Source of the DNA: Lamellibrachia columna
Taxonomy: Eukaryota; Annelida; Polychaeta; Sabellida; Siboglinidae
Assembly (NCBI GenBank): GCA_963662155.1
Contig: OY759262.1
Location: 12,799,282 to 12,863,281 of the forward strand
Length of the DNA stretch: 64,000 nucleotides
Direction of reading: 5' to 3'
Part shown: positions 11,745 through 23,100 of the stretch, one piece after another
Layout of the letters: every line of letters begins with the position of its first letter
How positions within the stretch are numbered: the first letter of the stretch is position 1
Translations under genes and position numbers: made by a program
Notes under the pieces: generated by a model
Database searches by the model: none
Told to the model about the DNA's origin: nothing
What the model saw: the letters and a program-made list of their open reading frames with translations, nothing else

Positions 11745-12265
11745 GCTCTACCGCTAAGCCACGATAGCTCACACGAAACGTTGCACTGAATTCATTGTGT
11801 TCTGCAGACCGTCTCGTGGCATTGTCGTTTTAACTATCGATTAATTTTTTAGCACATTTATGGGATTTTTTCCATTCACTGTACTCTGGGTAATATATTA
11901 TATTATATTATGCTTTTTGCGGCATTACTTCGCTGCACATCCTACAACGGCAACGCTATTTTCAGTGGTAACCAGAGTATCTCGTTCGCGCAGGACTCGA
12001 AAGTTCGCGCAGGACTCGACGGTTCGCGCAGAGTATCTCGTTCGCGCAGGACTCGACGGGTCGCGCAGGACTCGACGGTTCGCGCAGGACTCGACGGTTC
12101 GCGCAGGACTCGACAGTTCGCGCAGGACTCGACGGTTCTCGCAGACAGAACTCGACGGTTCGCGCAGGACTCGACCCTTTTGGCCGCTACGGCGCCTCAT
12201 ACGCGCAGGTCTCGACGGTTCGCGCAGGACTCGACCCTTTTGGCCGCTACGGCGCCTCATACGAG
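11745..12265. repeat. Right arm of the inverted repeat, with 19-bp satellite
   Basis: This is the reverse complement of 8392-8890, starting GCTCTACCGCTAAGCC directly after the hAT end and running through the 19-bp satellite (unit CGCAGGACTCGACGGTTCG) to a double GGCCGCTACGGCGCCTCATA. It has one extra internal GGCCGCTACGGCGCC block compared with the left arm. Open frames through the satellite are not genes. Confidence 0.9.
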
Positions 12266-15200
12266 AACGAGTAGCGGTTATTGTACGACAACCCCGAAAA
12301 ACGAGGTGCCGTTGCGTGGCGTTAGGTGGCGTTGCGACTATCACTCGTCCAGAAGCCGCAAGCGACATAATGCTAAACATCATACAAGAACAGTATCAAA
12401 TACAGAAAACATATAATTATAGCCACGCGTCTACTTCAGAACATAAGGCCCAGTTTTGTTTTGGAAACAAAAAACGTGGCTTTAAGTAGAAGTTTCCAAT
12501 CTGTGCAGGTGATAGCAACTTTATGGTAAACTAGCAGACAAAGGCAGACAGTCTACAGGTGTCTACTAATTCGAGCACTCGAAAATTAAATCCAGTGCAC
12601 TGCTGACAGCATACTTGGCGAAGCTACAAGTAGGCCTACTCATCCTGCAAACACAGCCAAGTCTCAACAACGAGCTTCAGCAATTAATTACAGGTTCATT
12701 GTCTTTCGGACACTGTTAAATCCCGCCTAACGGTTTTTGGCCAGGTTCTCTTGTTACAGGACACAGTTATTCAATGACACGCTGCATTGTCCGCGACCTA
12801 ACGAGGCACGAACTCTTATTGTTAGCGACTGCAGAGAGGCTTGTCGAGAGCGTAACCGGGACGTTGTACCTGTTGTCGGCCACACGTTACCGGCTCGTAC
12901 AGACAGTCCCACGGGACCACTTACACCCCCGTGAGTGACAGAGTGGCTGCCCTGACACGTGCGGCCCGAACCCCGTCGACGGGACACCCCTTGGGTACTA
13001 GTACAGTGTACATGTTGTCACATATTTATTGTGACACTTCAGCGTTCTGTTCGGTTGTGCAGGTGCACAGGTAACCTGGATCATACCATGCGTAACCTCC
13101 GACAATCACGACGTTTGTGGTTCTAAGTTACGTCCGACTAACTTTGATCATATTAACTTTTCAGTCATTGGTCAATTATCGTTAACGGAACTCCGGTGTT
13201 TCTACACAATCCGAACAAAATAATTATACAATTGTTTAATTCTAAGTGGGCAAAATGAAAACCAATGAAACATGAAATAATAAATACGTAATCAATTATG
13301 AACAATACTTCTAAGTAACGCAGATTTCTTACTACATTCCTTGTACATACAAATGACCAACTGTGGTCGAAAAGACGACATTGTTTTGCCGACTATGAAC
13401 ACTGGATGCAAGTTGATATCAGTGTTTAAAAACAATTCTCACACATTATAAGGCATCAAAATTTTATAGAATTTGATTACTATTATTAATTGACAATCGC
13501 AACCCCGATGCATTTCCATGAAAGAAAAGGGAGAATTTCAACATACGTATTTTTAATGTGGAAACAAATCTAATATTTTGTCATAATAGGCCTAACCTTT
13601 TGTCCGTCACAAATATATACACAACAGGCCTGGGGTAATATGCAATAGTAATTATTACAAATATTAATTAATAATAACAAATGCAAAACAACACAATGTA
13701 ATAGTCATAGAAAGCAATGTAATAGTAATTGAGCTATTATTAGTCTAATATACAATTGAATATTTATATCACATATAAAAAATCAATTTCATTAGGTTGT
13801 TAGGCGTAACTACCAGCCTGCGTGTCTGTGTTTACCAATACTCCATGTAGGCCACCTTCAGATACCAGACATCAAAGGAGTCTACACTTGGGATTAATGC
13901 TGGCTTCTTTCCAGTCCAGTCTACAATAGCCCATAAAACAATCAAGGCTGAAATGTCATGCACAGTTTACACAGCAGTCACTGGTCATTTGAAGCCAGTT
14001 ACCATACCTAACTATATTTTTTTACACAAGCCTATATATAGCCCTAACTATCCTTTTTTTACACAAGCTTATATATATAGCCCTACATGCTGGCCATTCA
14101 TTCACTGACAATCACTTACTGAACAAGGGTTCCAGCACAAAGTCGATTGTCGTTAGCATATGTATCAATCGTTGCAGCTCCAGGCTGGGTAATGTTCAAA
14201 AACAAAATCCAACAGCTTATACCAACTTTTGGTCCATCTCTGTGTGAACATGAGTGTCCGTGAACACAGAATTAGTGTTGCTTGTTTAGTTTTTGAACAA
14301 ACTCCGGGATATTTTGTCCAAAACGCGGGAACAAGGGATAAATGCGGTATTTCCCGCCCGGAAGCAGTGCTATCGACACCTATGCCAGTGTTGATATATT
14401 ATTGGCAAGTTTCAGATGGTTCTAACGGTTAGTCAACAGTGCTACTAGGGTAACTTTAACACAGGATGCTGTAGTTGGAGCCTGACGCACTAATCCGGTT
14501 CTAACTCACTTGTTACAAAACGTGTAGGGTAAGGTAGGACCCCCTTACGGGAAAAAGGTTATAGTTGCCGTCATACGAGCGTTGTATGGTTATACTAAGC
14601 AAAACCAAATGTTAGTGACGATTTACAACATCGAATTTGTCCTTCTATGAGCAACGGTTTCCATTTAACATATCGACACAATGTCTGATATGATCTTGTT
14701 ATAATACACTGGACTCCGCTTAATAGAATCACGAATAACAGAATCAGCCTCTTACTATAATCAAATATATTATTGGCTCGGACGGAAGCAGTTCCTATTC
14801 CCGCTATTATAAATTGTACTGCTTAAGATAATCAGCCGCTTAACAGAATCATATCGCTCTGACCTGAAAGATAACGATAGCAGTACATTTTGTAGAATGT
14901 ATTATTTTTAAGCAACCGAGATGTTATGGATACTAATAAATTTAGTGTCGTAAAATCTGCAAAACAGTTTATTAATGGAAATGTTACTAGCAGTAGCAGT
15001 ACACACTGTAACCCATACGCGAGTACGGTAACAATCCGGCGAAGTGTAGATACACGGGCGACACCTGGCGATTAATGTTATAACCATTTCATACATTAGA
15101 CAGTGGTTGAATACTTACTTTTAAACACATTTTGACCGACCCGCCTTCTATGCGCGACGTTCGGCCTATTCATACTGCGTGAATGCAGTTGTATGAACAT

Positions 15201-15628
15201 GAACAACATATGCCAAGATAGGCAACACTGATTTCAACAGTACGATGAACAAACACATGCAACAGGGTGAAATAACAGTCCATAATGATATTAATCACGA
15301 GTATATCGACCAGCATTCTAGATATGTTAGTAGCCAATTTGTAAAATATATTTAGGAAGTGCATCCATAGATTAATTATTACTAGTTACACAACACAGTC
15401 TACTTTTGGACATACAATGCTTATTCTAGCTGCGCTGCATGCAATGAATAAACAAAATGCTACTTTATAATTGGAAAACAAGTCGACAGTCAATACTTTA
15501 TTAGAATAACACTTGACAATTAAGTTTCTAGTGTTTGATCTCGAATTCATCTTCTAGTTATATGGAGTGTACACTGACCACTTCTTTAATTTCACATCAC
15601 ATGTTGCACATGATTTCTTCAGTAGGAA
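12266..15628. other. 3.3 kb without recognisable genes
   Basis: AT-rich DNA with only short frames. At about 14524 a block GTGTAGGGTAAGGTAGG then CCCCCTTACGGGAAAA and GTTGTATGGTTATACTAA matches, in reverse complement, the right edge of the MITE-like element near 43.6-43.7 kb, so it is a dispersed repeat end. Two near-identical lines with TTTTTTTACACAAGC..TATATATAGCCCTA lie at about 14010-14080. Nothing else is supported. Confidence 0.5.
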
Positions 15629-15727
15629 CTTTGAGCTCACTTTGAGCTCACTTTGAGCTCACTTTGAGCTCACTTTGAGCTCACTTTGAGCTCACTTTGA
15701 GCTCACTTTAAGCTCACTTTGAGCTCA
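15629..15727. repeat. 11-bp minisatellite, nine units
   Basis: Exactly nine tandem copies of CTTTGAGCTCA (99 bp) with one G-to-A change in the eighth unit. The unit contains the palindrome TGAGCTCA. Confidence 0.97.
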
Positions 15728-15739
15728 CTTTCCACATGT

Positions 15740-17699
15740 TCACCACCACAAAAACAATAAAGCACATGGATTATTTAGATGAATCAAAGTCTGTAGGTTA
15801 CATATATGACAACTTCACATTTGTAAAATTCTCCATCTATTCCAAGTTGAAGTTGTCACCTGGTGTACCATTCTTCACTCTTTACCTATATGTCATGCTT
15901 ATTTGATCAACAGATTTAAGCCAATTACCATATTTGATTTAGTGTAGTCCATGGCCGCTGACATATGACTTTTCTATTTGGCAGTATAAATTGGGCACTG
16001 CAGGTGCTGAAACTGTAGCTATTATTGAAACTGTCAAGCATAAATTATGTTGGCATAGTAAGGTGTACCTTCAAATAAACTTTCACACCACAAATTTACC
16101 AGGTGGAAGTCAACCACAATGACGTCACACACTTGTGATAAAACCTGTCTTATCCAATGTGTCCAATCAACAACTTCCAAGGCAAAGGTGTCAACTGATA
16201 AATCAGACTTGCAGTTACAGTGCTGTATATCCAGTTTGTCTCTCAGATACTTGTTTCCGCCTCTGGAAGTTACACAGAGACGCGCATTGCACAAGCAATA
16301 GCACTTCAATTCCAAGAAGATTCACTGCATGTCTACATACACACCACAATTAAACCAATAACGTTTCAATTAAGAACATAACTGGTTATAATATAAATGT
16401 TGTGCATACACTTTTCCAGGCCTCTATGTATGCATGCAAACTTAGTTACATAGTGATTCTGTTTCTTAATGTCTTGTCTCTGCATTCATAAAAGATAATG
16501 GCCATTGGACATTGTTAAATAGTTCATACATGAGATGTTGATATTACTCTATTCTTCACAGGCTAACATATTTCAATTAATATAAGTTTTTTTTACATAA
16601 TTTGCCAAACAATTTTATATAAAAGAAGGGCGTCTTTGCCTTCACGTACCATAACTCCACTACATGTGAACACATTTTCCATAATATCTGGACTCACCTT
16701 GTGAGATTTTGTCTTTGACTTGACAGATATACGATGTATAATAATTAGAGGCAGGTAGAAAAAGAAGCCCACATTCAATAAGTGTTGCTTCAATCTGCTC
16801 ATTCGCTGAACATCCTTTCCTCTGTCGAAAAATCACATCTTGTAGCAATAAATAAATGCATGTATATTTAACAGGCAGTAGAGTTTAATGTTTATTCATT
16901 TATATAGCACCAAATCTATACAACTATATTCTTTGGTGCTGTACATGTTAATAAATAATAATAATATTACATATAAAATTTAGACAATAATATCATCTGG
17001 TGCTACAAATACTAAAAACAGAAATATTTCATCAAGAATTATTGTGATATAATAAAATATAAAATCCAGACATTTATGTCATATGGTGCTATATACAAAT
17101 ATAAAAAAGACAACAGGTTAGTAGAGAATGGTAGGAAAAACAATTAAAATTAATGAAATGCACAAAACAGGCTGTGCATGAATCTGGCCATTTGCTGCAA
17201 AAGATGAACCAGTGAAGAAAACTTAAAAACAAAGCAAAACTGTTGTTACAAATGAAGGGTTTGTAACAGCAAATGCGATAGACACCAATTTGGGTGACAT
17301 TTTTGAATGGATGAAATTTCATCATTGAAGTCTGCAATAAAGATTTCAGCTCTTGCTTTAATGTTGGTTTCTTAAGATATTCCAATATCACATAGATGTG
17401 AGTTTTTCTAAAAAACAGATTTATCTTGTTTTGTCCTGAACCCTTCAAATACATCAAGTTATATAAAAATCTTTCTGATTACTGTACTGTATTTATAAAA
17501 GTAATATAGTGGCACGTGCAACAAATATTACATTACAGCGTCTTCCCGTTTTGGCTACTTCCCACTATAGTTACTTCCCGCCATGGCTACTTTTTATTTC
17601 TGTTATAGCTATTCATTGTTTCTCAGTCAAACTAGTCCCGTTACAGCTACATTTTTTATTCTACAATGCAGGAGAGGGGAGCATTAACTATTTCAGATT
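15740..17699 (-). other. Region with possible unassigned minus-strand exons
   Basis: Two minus-strand segments look mildly exon-like. Segment 16690-16835 ends at an AAG/GTGAGT-type donor and is open for about 45 residues with spaced cysteines. Segment 16097-16263 lies between a CTTCCAG acceptor and a CTG/GTAAAT donor and is open for about 55 residues. Their splice phases do not join directly and I recognise no family. They could belong to an unidentified gene downstream of HAP2 or be chance frames. Confidence 0.2.
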
Positions 17700-18127
17700 G
17701 CATTTAGACATCATAAAGAAGTTTATTTGACCCCATGTACTTAATATAATTCTTCTTGGTTGTATACACATAATATGCATATATGTATAAATAAATATAT
17801 ATAACATACATACACATACAATACATCATACGTACGTCAATCAATAATTAAAAATTTGCCACTAAGAAGTAAATAAATCATAATTTATGCAGATAGGATC
17901 GGTGACTCCTATTGCATTTAGACATCAGAAAGAAGTTTATTTGACCCCATGTACTTAATATAATTCTTCTTGGTTGTATACACATAATATGCATATATGT
18001 ATAAATAAATATATATAACATACATACACATACAATACATCATACGTACGTCAATCAATAATTAAAAATTTGCCACTAAGAAGTAAATAAATCATAATTT
18101 ATGCAGATAGGATCGGTGACTCCTATT
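17700..18127. repeat. Tandem duplication of a 214-bp segment
   Basis: Segment 17700-17913 is repeated immediately at 17914-18127 with almost complete identity (for example ATCATAAAG versus ATCAGAAAG near the start). Such low divergence implies a recent event. The unit contains no gene. Confidence 0.97.
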
Positions 18128-18539
18128 AAGACAAAAATGTCATTGTCATAGGAGCCACCCCATTTACGTTAATAACTAATTTGGTCCTTTCAACAATACA
18201 TCTATCTCATGTGTGCGTGTGTTTGTGTGTGTGTATGCTCACGCTTGCGTGTGTGTTATCAGGTAGTTTGTGTTGTATGTGCATTTATATGTATTGGAGC
18301 GAATGCTTATTTTTCTACATTCTAATCATTTGTACATTAGCATTAGATCTTATATTATTTAATTGTTTTGCTGACATGTGTAACAATTTGATATTGTGCA
18401 CATATAATTATATTTTTGTAAGAAATAAGTTTTCACATAAAATGTGAAGCCTCATAAACCATGGGTGTATATATTTTTTTGTGACTAAATCTGGAGTGTC
18501 ATTTATAGCATGTGCTAAGTTATAATTGAGACATTTCGT
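18128..18539. other. No recognisable feature
   Basis: AT-rich stretch with a short degenerate GTGTGT run at about 18210. The plus-strand open frame 18181-18447 is low in complexity and matches nothing I know. Confidence 0.5.
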
Positions 18540-19410
18540 TTAAAACTTATGCTTAGTTCTAAAAGTATATATATTTTTTATTTGTTGAACGTTGTAGTTG
18601 TGTATGTTAGCATTTGGGACAATTGGCCAGTTTAGTAAATAAGCCGGTAGATTTTTATGAATGCATCTAAAGTAAAATTTTAGTTCTTGTAACTTTAATA
18701 TATCTTCTACTTTTAATAAGTTAAGGTTTTTAAAAAGTGGTTCAGTATGTGCATTATATCTACTTAAGGTTATTATTTGCACTGATTTTTTAATTCTCAT
18801 AATTCTATTTCCCTGATATCCCCATGCCATAATGCAATAATTAATGTGTGATAATATTAATGAGTTATATAACAGAGCTTTTATTTGTAGAGGTAGTACG
18901 TATTTTAATCTATTCAATATGTAAATTTTTTGGAACACTTATTTGATACTTTTCAGTGTTTTTTTTCCAATTTAGGTTTGTGTCCAAGGTCAATCTTAAG
19001 AATTTAAATTCATCTACTCTTTCAATAGTCATATTATCTATTTTAAGCATAAGAGCTTTAATTGGGCATATGAAAGATCATGTATTTTGATTTGTTTTTA
19101 TTTAGCAATAATTTATTAATGTTTAGCCATTCATTTACTTTAGAAAGTTTTTCATTTATTACAGATTGTATGTTTTTATTATGCGTGTTGTCATTTAAAG
19201 TGCTAGATAATGTCATATCATCAGCATATATGATGAAATCAAACATATGACTGGCTTGTGAGAAATCATTTATATATATAATAAACAACCGAGGTCCAAG
19301 TATTGAGCCTTGGGGAACACAGATTGTTACAGGTAAAATGTCTGACTTTATTCTATTTCAATATACTGTTTTCTGTGTTTAGATAACTTTTCAAATAGTT
19401 GCAGAGTTGT
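18540..19410 (-). pseudogene. CR1/Jockey-like LINE fragment, minus strand
   Basis: On the minus strand, starting near 19410, a degenerate thumb/palm segment leads to VPQGSILGPRLFIIYIND, then FIIYADDMTLSSTLN (YADD active site, 19058-19288) and WLNINKLLLNKNKSKYMIF. The C-terminal part (18540-18938) contains ALLYNSLILSHINYCIMAWG, a typical end of CR1/Jockey-group proteins. A frameshift separates the two parts and the element lacks its 5' half. Confidence 0.85.
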
Positions 19411-20183
19411 CTTGCCATTCAGATAAAACAATTATCCTCTACAGTGCTTCCCACCAAACAGTGTATGACACTGTATGTTGATATAGCTGGTGGACATGGC
19501 TTCTCATAAACTACACACCATTGAACAGGGTTTCCAATTGCAATGTAATCAGCAATAGTGTCATGATGTTTCTTTGGGGGTGGTTATAAGCCGAACATTT
19601 CTTTCCATGGACACTTGCTGAAATTAGAGTGACACTTTGTGAGTCATGACTTTCGTTAAACACATAATAGCGGGCACAATTTTTGGAGTATTTTACACTG
19701 CATACTCTGTACAATTAATGTAATCGTGTAAATAAAACTGTAATGCACATGTGTTTTATGCTACATATTCCATTCCAGATAATTGATTTTCCCTTGGTCC
19801 AAGAATAGAATCTAAGAAGTAGCTATAGTGGGACTAGTTTTGTTGCCTAATTAATTGTTCCTCTCACCTGTAGCTGTTTTGTTGTTACAATAAAAAGGTG
19901 TTGGCACATGGCTCTCATAAAGTAATGAATCACCAAAACAACTATACTAATGGGTGCATCAGGTGTGAGCGGCCTATATTACAGTACAAGTGTTAGTTTG
20001 CAGAAATAGCAACCAAACAGAAAAATATAATTGCCATTCAAGTGGCAAGTAAAAAAACATTCCACTCTAATCTGATTCTCACAGAGAGTGTGCCAAGATA
20101 CTGTGGATAGATTAAGGTAATTAGTAGCACCATTGAAGTTACTGAAGTAAAACGTGTCCAGTAGAATTACAGCAGGGTGGTCA
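19411..20183. other. Non-coding sequence downstream of the HAP2 gene
   Basis: No coding feature is visible. As the sequence immediately 3' of the HAP2 stop codon (minus strand), it should include that gene's 3' UTR and polyadenylation region, but no definite signal can be assigned. Confidence 0.45.
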
Positions 20184-23100
20184 TCATGAGCATACGTACG
20201 TTTGAGGGTGAATGGGCAACCCCGAGTCATCATACAAGACTGGCTCGTTACAAAGCTCTGGCTCGTAATAGTTCTCAAGTGGTATGTTGTAGAAGACAGA
20301 CATACCTGCGTCGCCCACTTTCTGAGAGACAAACATGCCCAGCAGAGCCTTTATGATGCCTGAAACATACATGCATTCTTCTTCTGGAATACATGTCTTC
20401 AAATATTCTTTTAATAATAGCTGACACAAATATGTTTTATTGTATTTAATCATTTTGGATTTGGGATATGATTTTAGACTGTTGGTGTTACTAACTAGTC
20501 CTAAATTCAGCACCTATTACTGTAGTATAAGATCTATTATTTCTACAGCAAACAAAAAGTGAATGGTGACAAGAGATAGACACTGTACCCAGGAGTAGAA
20601 GCACAGCCAGAGTGACATAGAGTACTCTTTTCCCAGCCTTTGTGTACTCGAGTGTGATTGGTGAGACACTGACAGTTTCTTCTTTTGTCTGTCCCGGGGC
20701 CAGGAGCTGACGGCTCTTGCTTACTCTAGTACATTTCAGGGTCTCATCTGATGCACACTGCACACACATTCAATTAAAACCACACAGTGCAATTGTTTTT
20801 AAAGTAAAATCATGTCTAAACTATTACTGTTCTAGCGTCTTGACCACATAAATGTGTTTTAACGAACTAAAGTAAATAATGGACCGTTAACTGTTTCGTT
20901 AGAATGTTCTGGTCCAAATATCATATTTACGTTATTACAGAAATATTATGTTATTACAGAAATATTACAATTTTGGAAATAATTTGGCTACATGCCATTT
21001 GGAATGCTGAGGCTGGGATTAAACTGTTACACTGAAGAAATATATAATGCAAAAACTTATTTATCTACAATTAAAAAATTTGTAGCAAACTTATCTCACA
21101 ATGCATTTGCAGGTGCCAAGACAGAAGCAGCGGTCATTCATCTTGAATTGAACAATCTTATGTGATACCATCTTCTGATCAGCATTCTGTAAGATAACTG
21201 TAGAGAAATACATTGTCACGAGGCATGAAGCATTCAAATGCCTATACAACTTTGGTGGAAGATGAATTAAACATTGTAAATGTGAAGTATTTCATAAAAT
21301 ATTTGCAAAACAAGGTATTCAAACAAATTAATGTGAAGTCAGTATTCAACATCAAAATGTGATTATTACACTGATTCAGAATCCAATGAAAAAATGTGTA
21401 AGCTTAATGGCTTATCATTGATTCACTTTAATGCCAGAAGTCTTAAGGCAAATTTACACAAAATTAATGACTACCGGGTATCAACAAGAATTACATCTGA
21501 AATTTGATATCATCACTGTATCCAAAACATGGGCTGAACTAGATGTCATAGATGATTTGAATCTAATTGACTACAGTGCTTATCATGTAACTAGAGAAAC
21601 CCGGAAGGGTGGTGGTGTTATTGTTATGAAAACAACAGAACACATTTTAAGTGATGTAAAAGCACTCAAAACAATATTTCTGTGTGGGGACTTGAATATT
21701 GATAAGCCAACCAGAATTACAGTTATTTCAGCTACCCTAACAAACAACATATTCACAAATGAATTGTAGCACAATATCACCTGTGGTATTCTGTTTAATG
21801 ATATCAGTGACCACCTGGCAATCTCTGCACTATGTGAGTATCAAATCAGGAGACATACTAAAATGGATACTCAGTATACTAGAGTAATAAATAAAGACAC
21901 CATAACTTTACTTACACAAGAACTAAGCTTACAATCATGGGATATTTTAAACTTATATGATGTAAATCAGGCGTATGATTTATTCTTAAACAAATTCATA
22001 GGTTTGTTCAACAAGCATTGCCCTATAAGAATTTCAAGAAAAAGTAACATTTATAAGAAACCTTGGTTCAACAAAGGTTTAAAATGCGCTTGTGCCAAAA
22101 AAGACGCTTTTGAAAGCATTCGTCATGTCCTGTTCACATGAAGCTGAATTAAAGTACAAATCCTATAAAAACAAATTGACATCGATATTAAGGTTCACCG
22201 AAAATGCATATTACCACACTGTTCTGTTAAAAATGTTAAGAGCAAAATGTCAACAGATTGTAATGATTTAAACATGAGCATGGTTAAGAACATTACTGCT
22301 CATATTGTAAAATCTTTGAAGCACATGTAATATTTCTTTTAACACTGCAATATTTCCAAATCAAATGAAAATAGCTAAAGTTATTCCTATTTTTAAGTCT
22401 GGTGAGAAGGGTGTGTTTACAAATTACAGACCTATTTCTTTGTTGCCCAAATAAAAAAAAATCCTGGAGAAATTATACAGTGATAGGTTAGATAGTTTTC
22501 TATATAATATACTCAGCCCTAGTCAACGTGGATTTAGATCAAACATGTCAACATCACATGCCTTAATAGAATTGGTTGAAGAAGTTACTACTTCTCTTGA
22601 GAATAATAAATATGCCATTGGCATATTTGTTGACCATAAGAAAGTTTTTGATGCCGTCAACCATAATATATTGACAAAAAAATTATACTTTTATGGTATT
22701 CATTGTGTTTCACATAAATGGATTATGAGTTACTTGGAAAACAGAAGTCAATTGGTTCACTATGAAAATTGTGACTAAGAAGTATTCAAAATATGTTGTG
22801 GTGTTTTAGGTCCGAAGTTGTTTATTTTGTGCATAAATGATATCTGTAATGTTTAAAAAAAATTCAGTTTTTCTTTTTTGCAGATGATACCAACATGTTC
22901 TACAGTAATAGTGATATAATTGATCTTGTCCGGTTGACAAATATTGAATTATAAAAGTTACGTGCATGGTTTGCAGTAAACAGGCTTTCTCTCAATATAT
23001 CAAAGACAAATTTCTTGGTCATCGTATTTTAAAGACACACGTCTCTATACATTAAGTAAGGAAGAAATTAGTAAGGTTGAATTCACAAAATTTTTAGGTA

